From assembly GCF_900176135.1 (NCBI RefSeq), contig NZ_FWWW01000070.1:62058-126057 (forward strand): 64,000 nt of DNA. The letters run 5' to 3'. Below the pieces are notes generated by a model that was given only the letters and a program-made list of their open reading frames with translations, was not told where the DNA came from and searched no databases. Origin of the DNA: Hymenobacter roseosalivarius DSM 11622 (lineage in GTDB: Bacteria > Bacteroidota > Bacteroidia > Cytophagales > Hymenobacteraceae). Below are positions 28,495 to 35,987 of the stretch, in pieces; position 1 is the stretch's first letter, and every line of letters starts with the position of its first letter. The translations under genes were made by a program, and so were the position numbers.

Positions 28495-29618
28495 CTAGAG
28501 AATAGCGAAAGTGATGGGAACCACATAAAATACCTTTACTGGCTTGCCTTGGTGCATCGCCGGCTTAACGGCTTTCTGCCGGCTCACGGCGCGTGCGACT
28601 TCCTCATCAATGGCCGAATAAACCGGCTGAATAATCTTCACCGGACTCATTGTTCCCTGTTCGTCCACTTCAAAATACGCTAGCGCAATACCGCCCTTCC
28701 TATTGCGCAGCGCGTCTGCCGGGTACCGGATGCTGCGTTGGATGTTCGCTACAAGTTGCTCATCATCAGCGGCTCCCTCAAAAACAGGCATTTGATCTGC
28801 GTAGACGTAAACAGGGGCAGACGGGGTTGGCGTCAGGTAAAAGTATACGGGCAGCATCTGGGTGCTTGCTGCTGGAATCCCGTTTCGCACAGCGGGCTTC
28901 CAGAGCAGCATAGTGGCTACGGCTTGTTCGGCGGCTTTTATCAATAGCGGCTGCGCTATGGCGCTATTGTCTAAGGGCGCTTTGCGACGGTTTGGGCTTT
29001 CCGCCGGCCGGATGGCGGCTATATACTCCGCTTTACCTTCCGCGCTAATCTTACACCGCACAAATATCCGACCTTCCGCCTGACTGGCGCGTGCCACTTC
29101 CGGGTAAGGTACAGCGGCTAGATAAGCCAGCAGCGCTTCCGGTCCGCCCGGAAACTGCGCGCTGCTTGTAGCTAATTTCCCGCTCTGCGCGGCGGCGCGT
29201 GCAGCCAAAATCTGCTCTACGTTGGCAGGAAGCTCAAACGTAATGGGCAGAGTATAAGCAACGGGCACGGCGCGGCCAGATTGCTTGCCTGGAGTGTGGG
29301 CGGGCAGCGTACCCACGGCCCGTACGGCTTCGGCGTCGAGTAGGGGATGGGCCGACTTCGCTACCTGCACATCCTGCAACCGGCCCGAGATCCCCACCAC
29401 GTAGCTGAGCCTTCAAGCCGCTGCTGCAATGCCTCGGTAGGATATACTATGGTAGAGCCAAGACCTTTCAGCAAGGCCTCCTGCCCGCCTGGAAACACGG
29501 GCATTTGCTCGATGTAGGTATAGACTGAGTCAGTAGAAGCAGCTTTCTCCTGCGCCTGAGTGGAATGCGTAGCAAGGGAAAGACTTCCTAACAATAAAAA
29601 CCGCGAAGGAAAGGACAT
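28495..29618 (-). pseudogene. Protein with three tandem TonB C-terminal domains, frameshifted
   Basis: Starts at ATG 29618 with a signal peptide (S-F-P-S-R-F-L-L-L-G-S-L-S-L-A). Three TonB_C-like units follow: Y-P-T-E-A-L-Q-Q-R-L-E-G-S..., Y-P-E-V-A-R-A-S-Q-A-E-G-R-I-F-V-R-C-K-I, and Y-P-A-D-A-L-R-N-R-K-G-G-I-A-L-A-Y-F-E-V. Each is introduced by an M-P-V-F-P-G-G-like or F-P-G-G-P-E-A-L-L segment. Near 29392-29405 the frame changes: ...L-E-G-S-A-T | V-V-G-I-S-G-R-L-Q-D-V. Adding one base in GCTACGTGGTGGGG restores 374 residues. Normal proteins of this kind carry one such domain, usually after a membrane anchor; here there is none. Likely a periplasmic TonB-like partner or decoy; broken, or carrying a sequence error. 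Confidence 0.75.
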
Positions 29619-29653
29619 CAGTAGAAGCAAGGTGTAGACATAGAATAAGAAAC

Positions 29654-30652
29654 CTATGCTGTCAGCAAGCCCATTTTGAGCATCGCCTCCGCGATCTGCA
29701 CGGCATTGGTGGCGGCACCTTTGCGCAGGTTATCCGCTACTACCCATATATTGAGCGTGCGCGGCTGCGACTCGTCGCGGCGCAGGCGACCGACCAGTAC
29801 CGCGTCCTTACCGTGAGCATCCTTGGGCATCGGATATTGGTTCCGGGCCACATCATCAACCAATTCCACGCCGTCGGTTTCGCGCAGGATGCGGTACACC
29901 TCATCCAACTCAAACTCCTGCTCAAACTCCACATTGATGGCTTCCGAGTGGCCGCCCATTACGGGGATGCGCACGGCGGTGGCCGTTACCTGAATGGTAT
30001 CGTCGCCGAGGATTTTCTGGGTTTCGCGCACCATTTTCATTTCCTCCCTGGTGTAGCCATTATCCTCGAACACGTCGATGTGGGGCAACACGTTCAGGTC
30101 GATGGGGTGGGGATAGGCGGGGTTGGAAGCGGCCTGGCCGGCGCGCTCTTCCAGGAGCTGATCCACGGCTTTTTTGCCGGTGCCCGTCACGCTCTGGTAG
30201 GTGCTCACCACGATGCGCTTGATCTGGAAGGCCGCGTGCAGCTGGTGCAGGGCCAATACCATCTGGATAGTGGAGCAGTTGGGATTCGCAATAATTTTAT
30301 CGGCCGGGGTCAGCTCTTTGGCGTTGATTTCGGGTACCACCAGCTTCTTGGTGGGGTCCATGCGCCAGGCCGAGGAGTTGTCGATAACCACGGTGCCGAC
30401 TTCAGCGAAGCGCGGGGCCTGCTCCTTCGAGACGCCACCCCCGGCCGAGAAAATAGCCACGGCGGGCCGGGCCGCGATGGCCGCGTCCATGCTCACTACC
30501 TTGTATTTCTGACCCTGAAACTCGATTTCCTGGCCCACCGACTTCTCGGAGGCCACGGGCAGCAGCTCAGTGACCGGGAAGTTACGCTCGGCCAGTACTT
30601 TCAGCATTTCGGTGCCCACCAGGCCAGTGGCACCCACAACGGCAACTTTCAT
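29654..30652 (-). CDS. asd: Aspartate-semialdehyde dehydrogenase
   Basis: 332 residues. It reduces L-aspartyl-4-phosphate to aspartate semialdehyde, the branch point to lysine/diaminopimelate and to homoserine (Met, Thr). The N-terminal NADP loop V-A-V-V-G-A-T-G-L-V-G-T-E-M, the catalytic Cys in A-N-P-N-C-S-T-I-Q-M near residue 128 and the substrate-binding I-P-V-M-G-G-H-S-E-A are all present. It supplies the substrate of hom, which is disrupted in this window. It has its own promoter (TATCTTTG) and is transcribed alone. Confidence 0.95.
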   Translation of the reverse strand: MKVAVVGATGLVGTEMLKVLAERNFPVTELLPVASEKSVGQEIEFQGQKYKVVSMDAAIAARPAVAIFSAGGGVSKEQAPRFAEVGTVVIDNSSAWRMDPTKKLVVPEINAKELTPADKIIANPNCSTIQMVLALHQLHAAFQIKRIVVSTYQSVTGTGKKAVDQLLEERAGQAASNPAYPHPIDLNVLPHIDVFEDNGYTREEMKMVRETQKILGDDTIQVTATAVRIPVMGGHSEAINVEFEQEFELDEVYRILRETDGVELVDDVARNQYPMPKDAHGKDAVLVGRLRRDESQPRTLNIWVVADNLRKGAATNAVQIAEAMLKMGLLTA

Positions 30653-30696
30653 GATACAATCTATTGATGAAACGGGCCAACAATGCGGCAGCTGGG

Positions 30697-30704
30697 CAAA
30701 GATA
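30697..30704 (-). promoter_or_regulatory. Candidate -7 element (TATCTTTG) of asd
   Basis: On the minus strand TATCTTTG lies 45 bases upstream of the asd ATG. Confidence 0.5.
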
Positions 30705-30855
30705 CGGGTGAAAGCAAATCCAGTATCACGGTATCTTTCTTGCAGAGGCGCGCCAATAACGGACGGTTATGAGTAGCGCACCCCATTAACTAGTAACCGC
30801 CGCGAGCCTATCCGAGAGCTTATATGAATGATAAAGAACGCCTATTGTATTACAT

Positions 30856-33459
30856 ATGAAAGCACGAATACTAAGTTTATTTCTCCTTCTTCTCCTCTCT
30901 ATATCCGCTACTGCCCAGCTCACCGACTCCTTTACTGACGGCGACTTTACCCAGAATCCCGCCTGGTCCGGCGACGCGACTAGCTTCCAGATCAACCCGC
31001 AGCAACAGCTGCAAAGCAACGGCCCGGCCATAACGGGCACCACCCTCCAGCTTGCCACGCCCAGCACCGCGGCTAACGGCGTCACATGGGAGTTTTATGC
31101 TAATCTGCGCCTGGCTACTTCGGGGGGCAATCTGGCCGATATCTGGCTCATGGCTGATCAGTCGAGCTTAAAAACGAGCGGCACTAAAGGCTACTTCGTG
31201 CGACTAGGTGGCACTCTGGATGAGATAAGTCTGTTTCGCCAGGATGCGACGGGCAGCCCCGTGTATGTCATTAATGGCCAGGATGGGTCGCTCAAATCAA
31301 CTACCAACAACGTCGTGCGTGTACGCGTGACACGCTCCCCTGGGAATGTCTGGGTGCTGGAGCACGACCTGACTGGGGGGCAAAATTTCACCTCCGGCGG
31401 CACGGCCACCGATGCCACGCACCAGCGCAGCGCCTATTTCGGGGTGCGACTGACGTACTCTTCCGCCAACAGCCGGAATTTCTACTTCGACGATTTTCGC
31501 ATCACCGACACGGTGCCGCCAGCCCTGCTGAGCGCTACGCCCACCGGTCCGCGCCAGCTGGATGCCTTGTTCAGTGAAGCTTTAGATGCTGCCCCTAGTG
31601 CGGCCAGCTACCGCCTCGTGGCCGGGCCGGCGGTACTTACGGCCCAGCTCGACGCGGCCAATCCGGCGCTGGTGCACCTGACGCTAGGGGAGAATTTACC
31701 GCTGGGAAATAACACGCTCGAAGCGCGCAACGTGACCGATGCCAACGGTATAGTAGCCGCCGGGCCGCTCACGGCTGTTTTCGTGAATCAGGGTTTTGCT
31801 GTCGCACCGGCTTTTAATCAGGTACTCATCACCGAAATAATGGCTGATGAAACGCCCGTGGTGGGGCTGCCCGCGTCGGAGTACGTAGAAATTCATAACC
31901 CCACGGCGGGCACAGTGCTGGACCTGGCGGGGATGCGGCTGCTGAAGCCGGGTAGCACGACAGTGGCTGTCTTTCCGGCCGGGGCCGCGCTACTGCCGGG
32001 TGAGTACGCCGTGGTCTGCGGGAGCACGCGAGCTAGTCAGTTTGCTGCTTTTGGGAAGGTCTTTGGCTTAACGAACTTCCCCAGCCTGTCGAACGCCGGC
32101 GACCAGCTCGTGCTGCGCGCTCGTAACGGACAAACGCTATTTGAAATCACGTATTCGGACACCTGGTACAAGGATTTACGCAAAAAAGAAGGCGGCTGGG
32201 CCCTGGAAATGGTAGACCCTGCCAATCCCTGCGCTGGCAGCAGCAACTGGACCGCCAGCACCGACGACAGTGGTGGAACACCCGCCCGCGCCAACGCCGT
32301 GCGGGCCACTAACCCTGACCACGCCGCGCCTGCTTTATTGCGCGCCGTAGCCCTAACACCGACTATCGTGCGGCTGTTTTTCGGAGAAAAGCTGGATAGT
32401 CTGGCCAGCACCAACGTCGGGCTGTATGCCTTAACGCCAGCGGTGCCCGTTACGCGGGCAGCGCCGCAGGGACCGGATTTTCGCACTGTCGATTTACAGC
32501 TGACTACCAATTTGCCCCCCAACCAACCCCTGATCGTGGCCGTGCAGCGAGCTACTGATTGCGCTGGCAACGGCGCGGGTCCAATTACTGCTGCCCCTTT
32601 TGCCCTACCCGTAGCGGCTCAATCTGGCGACGTGGTTATCAATGAAATCCTGTTCAATCCGCGCACCGGCGGCGTCGATTTTGTGGAGTTGCTGAATCGG
32701 TCGGATAATTACCTCGACGTGCAGGGCTGGCAGCTAGGCACAGAGCAACCCGCTGGCGTAAGCGCCAGCCCCATCAGCGCGGGGCCTTATGGCCTGGCGC
32801 CGGGCCAGCTGCTGGTGCTTACCACCCGGCCCGATGTGGTGCAGACCGAATACCCCACCCACGATCCGGCCGCGTTCTTGGCGATGGCCAGTTTTCCCAG
32901 TCTGCCCGACGACGCGGCCACGGTAGTAGTACTGGACGCGAAAGGCCAGGCTATCGACCGCTTCCACTACGACGAAAAGCAGCATTTGCCCTTACTCAGC
33001 GACCGCAACGGCGTCTCGCTGGAGCGCATTCGGGCGGCGGAAGCTAGCGTGGGGGGCAATTTTCACTCAGCGGCCAGCGCCGTTGGCTACGCTACTCCTG
33101 GCCGGCCCAACTCGCAATACCAGGCCGACCCCACTGGCGCAAAGCTTTTCCAGATTGAGCCCGAAATTTTTACGCCTGACGAAGACGGCCAGCAGGACTT
33201 CACGACGCTCACCTATCGCTTCGACTATCCGGGCTACGCGGCCTCCATTACCGTGTATGATGCCCAGGGCCGACTGACCCGCCGCCTGATGCGCAACGAA
33301 ACCTTCCCCATGAGTGGTTTTTTACAGTGGGATGGCCTCACCGATCAGGGGCGCAAAGCTGCTATCGGGCCGTATGTGCTATTGATCGAGCTGTATCGGG
33401 TGGCGGGCGGCGAGACGCACGTCTATAAGCGCAACGTGGTGCTGGGGGGGCGCTTGTAG
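30856..33459 (+). CDS. Exported lamin-tail-domain protein with FlgD-like C-terminus
   Basis: 867 residues with a signal peptide (K-A-R-I-L-S-L-F-L-L-L-L-L-L-S, cleavage near A-T-A-Q). An N-terminal jelly-roll-like region (about 20-220, D-S-F-T-D-G-D-F ... F-Y-F-D-D-F-R-I-T-D) is followed by Ig-like units. It then has two lamin-tail domains: V-L-I-T-E-I-M-A-D-E...S-E-Y-V-E-I-H-N-P near 325 and V-V-I-N-E-I-L-F-N-P...F-V-E-L-L-N-R near 595. The last 90 residues (P-E-I-F-T-P-D-E-D-G-Q-Q-D...Y-D-A-Q-G-R-L) form a FlgD-like/CHU_C-type Ig domain found on type IX or surface proteins of gliding Bacteroidota. LTDs often accompany nucleases or surface enzymes, but no catalytic domain is visible here. 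Confidence 0.85.
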   Translation: MKARILSLFLLLLLSISATAQLTDSFTDGDFTQNPAWSGDATSFQINPQQQLQSNGPAITGTTLQLATPSTAANGVTWEFYANLRLATSGGNLADIWLMADQSSLKTSGTKGYFVRLGGTLDEISLFRQDATGSPVYVINGQDGSLKSTTNNVVRVRVTRSPGNVWVLEHDLTGGQNFTSGGTATDATHQRSAYFGVRLTYSSANSRNFYFDDFRITDTVPPALLSATPTGPRQLDALFSEALDAAPSAASYRLVAGPAVLTAQLDAANPALVHLTLGENLPLGNNTLEARNVTDANGIVAAGPLTAVFVNQGFAVAPAFNQVLITEIMADETPVVGLPASEYVEIHNPTAGTVLDLAGMRLLKPGSTTVAVFPAGAALLPGEYAVVCGSTRASQFAAFGKVFGLTNFPSLSNAGDQLVLRARNGQTLFEITYSDTWYKDLRKKEGGWALEMVDPANPCAGSSNWTASTDDSGGTPARANAVRATNPDHAAPALLRAVALTPTIVRLFFGEKLDSLASTNVGLYALTPAVPVTRAAPQGPDFRTVDLQLTTNLPPNQPLIVAVQRATDCAGNGAGPITAAPFALPVAAQSGDVVINEILFNPRTGGVDFVELLNRSDNYLDVQGWQLGTEQPAGVSASPISAGPYGLAPGQLLVLTTRPDVVQTEYPTHDPAAFLAMASFPSLPDDAATVVVLDAKGQAIDRFHYDEKQHLPLLSDRNGVSLERIRAAEASVGGNFHSAASAVGYATPGRPNSQYQADPTGAKLFQIEPEIFTPDEDGQQDFTTLTYRFDYPGYAASITVYDAQGRLTRRLMRNETFPMSGFLQWDGLTDQGRKAAIGPYVLLIELYRVAGGETHVYKRNVVLGGRL

Positions 33460-33488
33460 CAGAGTGGGGGCTTTTTGCCTAGCACTAA

Positions 33489-33903
33489 ATGGATAATCAA
33501 GGTAAGGTCAACAAGACCTTTCTACCACAGGCCACGCACAAATTCGCGGCTTGTGTCCATTGTTGCCTTACCGCGTTTATCCATAAAAATCCTGCCCCCA
33601 ATGGCACAAGGCGTCATCGGTATAGCTTTTTCCGCATCCTGTTTGATCTGGAGCCCGCCGTAGATGCGGCATGCTATGTAATGGCGGGGGCTATTTGCTG
33701 CTCACCTTCCTCACCGATTATCGATTTGGCCTTTTTCGGTCGGTGCCCTTTCCTGTGCACGGCTGGCTCGATCTGCTGACGGGAATCGGGCTCCTGGCGG
33801 CTCCTTGGCTATTTGATTTTGAAGCTGGCAGCGCCGAGCGCAACCTGACCTGGGCGCTGGGGTATCGGTCATAACCTGGCTGCTGACGGATTGGAAGGCC
33901 TAA
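33489..33903 (+). pseudogene. Decayed SPW-repeat membrane protein
   Basis: Pieces of one small membrane protein are spread over different frames. F-F-R-I-L-F-D-L-E-P-A-V-D-A-A-C-Y-V-M-A-G comes first. After a shift in the G5 run near 33686-33692 comes Y-L-L-L-T-F-L-T-D-Y-R-F-G-L-F-R, then V-P-F-P-V-H-G-W-L-D-L, and G-I-G-L-L-A-A-P-W-L-F-D-F. After another shift in the GGGG near 33858-33861 comes V-I-T-W-L-L-T-D-W-K-A, ending at TAA 33901-33903. The H-x-W-L-D and A-P-W-L-F signatures are those of SPW-repeat proteins (two S-P-W units in four membrane helices). The N-terminal S-P-W unit is not recognisable. Both frame shifts sit in short G-runs. Confidence 0.6.
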
Positions 33904-33961
33904 TCCCGTTCCCTGCTGACCGATAAGAACACCTGAGCGGCTGCCGGAAAGCACATAAACC

Positions 33962-34001
33962 AAAAGTGGCTGAAGCATTTAGGAATACTTCAGCCACTTT
34001 T
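33962..34001. terminator. Bidirectional terminator
   Basis: Perfect 14-bp stem AAAAGTGGCTGAAG / CTTCAGCCACTTTT with T-runs on both sides, closing the metal-related minus-strand operon that ends at 34028. Confidence 0.88.
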
Positions 34002-34027
34002 TGCCGTAAAAAAGCTGCCTCTCAGGA

Positions 34028-34873
34028 TTATATTCTGACGGTGATACCTACGAAAAATTCGCGTTCCGTGTCAGGCGTGACGGGCAGCACCGCCCCCATA
34101 TCGAACTGTATGTTCTCGCCTACCTTGATTTCTGGCCCAAAGTTAAAGGTGGTCTGCCACTCGTTTTTGCGAGTATTCCAACGGCCTACTACTTCGCCGT
34201 ACACTCCCAACGCCTCTGTAAAAGTATGCTCCGCTGTAATGCCGGGCACAAACTGGAAGTAGTGACGACCGGCCTCCCGATCATAAGCCCGGTCGCCTTC
34301 CAATTGAGCGGTTAGATCCCAACTGGTAGTCAAATGATAGTTAAGGGGCAGCACCAGGCCCATTTCAGTGCCGCCCACGCCCTCGCCTCCACCCGTAGGC
34401 AGACGCACGAACCCCGTGACCGACATCGCGGCGCGGGTTTCGTCATCATCACCGAAGAGGTTGCGCTTCAGGCGGAACGCCACGTCACCGAAGCCGCTGC
34501 GGCGTTGCTGGGGTTCGTTTTGCGGCCATTCTTTTTCTATCGTGTAGGGTTCCAGCGCTACCTGAAAGTCTGTTTTATCAGAGAGGCCGAGCTTAAGCAC
34601 GAGCGGCGTAACCTGCCAGGTACGGCTTCGGTTACCTGCGCTGCGGCTAGTGAGAAGCCGCAAAAAATCGCCTTCCACCTGAAAATGGCCAGGGTCGATG
34701 GTAAACGGGCTCTCCGTGACGCCGGGCCGGTCGGGGTGCAGGTCGCGCAGGGAGTCGCGCGGCACGGGCCGGAACAGCGAGTAACCATCCATCTCGGTGC
34801 CCTTCGCGGGCCGTTGGGCGTAAGCGGTAGTCAGGGGCAGCAGCGCCACCAGCAGCCAGTAGAGTTTGGTCAT
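34028..34873 (-). CDS. Outer-membrane transporter-like beta-barrel (phenol MetA-pathway family)
   Basis: 281 residues with a signal peptide (L-Y-W-L-L-V-A-L-L-P-L-T-T-A-Y-A-Q). The opening H-P-D-R-P-G-V-T-E-S-P-F-T-I-D-P-G-H-F-Q-V-E is the hallmark of the 'transporter / MetA-pathway of phenol degradation' barrels, as are G-F-G-D-V-A-F-R-L-K-R-N-L-F-G and the final G-I-T-V-R-I. The family name is historical; these are outer-membrane proteins of unknown cargo. It is the last gene of the minus-strand block following the TonB receptor, so a link to metal uptake or tolerance is inferred. Confidence 0.8.
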   Translation of the reverse strand: MTKLYWLLVALLPLTTAYAQRPAKGTEMDGYSLFRPVPRDSLRDLHPDRPGVTESPFTIDPGHFQVEGDFLRLLTSRSAGNRSRTWQVTPLVLKLGLSDKTDFQVALEPYTIEKEWPQNEPQQRRSGFGDVAFRLKRNLFGDDDETRAAMSVTGFVRLPTGGGEGVGGTEMGLVLPLNYHLTTSWDLTAQLEGDRAYDREAGRHYFQFVPGITAEHTFTEALGVYGEVVGRWNTRKNEWQTTFNFGPEIKVGENIQFDMGAVLPVTPDTEREFFVGITVRI

Positions 34874-34940
34874 TCAGGTAAATAAGCAACGGCCCCAACC
34901 CGGAGCCGGAGCACCTACGCAGCCGGCGGCCCAAAAGATG

Positions 34941-35450
34941 CTAGGGCGCGGCGGCTGGCCCCGGAGCCAGCTTATTCAGGGCGGCCCTTAGCTGTCCGGC
35001 TTTAATGAGCCCCGGCCAACGCCCACGCACCTCTAATTTCTCATCCAACAGGACGACGGTGGGGTAGACTACCTGCCCGTGCTCGTCGCGGGCCAGGGCC
35101 AGAGCTAGTCCATGTACACCGTTATCAGGCCCCGTGGCCTGAAACGTGAAGGTGTGCCCGCCCAGCCGGATGGGTTCACGACTTTCCGCGTTCAGGGCTA
35201 CGGCGTAGAAGCGGGCATTCAGGCGGCTTACTACGTCTTTATCCCGAAACGTGGTCAGATCCTGTAATTTACAGTAGCGGCACGAGGGGGTGTAAATGTT
35301 CACCAGCACCGGGCGGGGCCGCACCCGCATACTGTCGGCCAGGGCCTGGGGGGTGAGCCAGCGGACGGCCCCCGCTGGATGGGGCGGGCGGCTGCCGCCC
35401 AACGCCAGCAGGAGCGACAACAGGAGAAAAGCACGCAGAGGTAGCAACAT
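34941..35450 (-). CDS. Exported thioredoxin-fold protein (CRYC motif)
   Basis: 169 residues with a signal peptide (L-P-L-R-A-F-L-L-L-S-L-L-L-A-L-G-G-S). The thioredoxin fold begins near residue 45 with R-P-V-L-V-N-I-Y-T-P-S-C-R-Y-C-K-L-Q, which keeps both active-site cysteines, and has the cis-Pro in V-V-Y-P-T-V-V-L-L-D. The fold resembles periplasmic thiol-disulfide proteins of the thioredoxin/DsbE or thioredoxin-like SoxW type. It is in one operon with a TonB receptor that has its own C-N-V-C motif in the plug (near residue 157), so a role in reducing that receptor or its metal ligand is plausible. Confidence 0.85.
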   Translation of the reverse strand: MLLPLRAFLLLSLLLALGGSRPPHPAGAVRWLTPQALADSMRVRPRPVLVNIYTPSCRYCKLQDLTTFRDKDVVSRLNARFYAVALNAESREPIRLGGHTFTFQATGPDNGVHGLALALARDEHGQVVYPTVVLLDEKLEVRGRWPGLIKAGQLRAALNKLAPGPAAAP

Positions 35451-35468
35451 AAGGAGGCCGCTTGTCAG

Positions 35469-35942
35469 TTAGTTGGGGTGTTGGGCCGCAGCCCGCAAGT
35501 CCAGGTCGCGCCGCCAGCTTTGCAGCTCGGCGGCGTGTTGCTGCACATAGGCTGCTAATCGCTCGGGTAGCTCGTGGGCCGCGTAGAATTCGACCAGCGC
35601 GTAGAAGCAGGCCTTGTATTCGGTGAGGAGCAGCACCCGGCCGCTCGCTGGAATACTTAGGTTGCTGATCAAGCGCCGTAGCCTGCTCAGCGTGGCCAGC
35701 AAGACTTCTTCGGCTGGGGTGATATGCTCCAACTGTGACAGGGCAGCGGCCATGCCCCGGCAGGCCACCACGTAGTGCCGCACCAGCGGCACCGCTTCCA
35801 GGGTGAGCGGGCGGGCCACATCGGCTTGCGGCTGCAGGCCGACTACTACTTCGGCGTAGCGGCCGGCCGCACGCCGGTAGTGTCCTCGCGTCAGGGCCCG
35901 GCCGGCAAATAACAGACATCTTCTGCTTTCAGTATAACTCAT
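35469..35942 (-). CDS. Helical protein of unknown function in the metal operon
   Basis: 157 residues, no signal peptide. The sequence is almost wholly alpha-helical with Ala/Leu/Arg-rich helices (G-R-A-L-T-R-G-H-Y-R-R-A-A-G-R-Y-A-E-V-V, L-V-R-H-Y-V-V-A-C-R-G-M-A-A-A-L) spaced like TPR or other helical-hairpin units, and contains two Cys. I recognise no family. It lies between the TonB receptor (gap 45 bases) and the thioredoxin-fold gene (gap 18 bases), so the three are probably co-expressed and it may be a cytoplasmic accessory or sensor. Confidence 0.6.
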   Translation of the reverse strand: MSYTESRRCLLFAGRALTRGHYRRAAGRYAEVVVGLQPQADVARPLTLEAVPLVRHYVVACRGMAAALSQLEHITPAEEVLLATLSRLRRLISNLSIPASGRVLLLTEYKACFYALVEFYAAHELPERLAAYVQQHAAELQSWRRDLDLRAAAQHPN

Positions 35943-35987
35943 GGAGAAACCGCGTGCGCGGCGTGTAACAGAGGTAAAAGGTGTTGG

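Noticed and set aside
33444-33475. GGGGGGGCGC and TGGGGGCTTTTT near the end of the lamin-tail gene as a terminator
   Set aside because: No complementary arm nearby; counted with the dispersed motif or unpaired arms instead.
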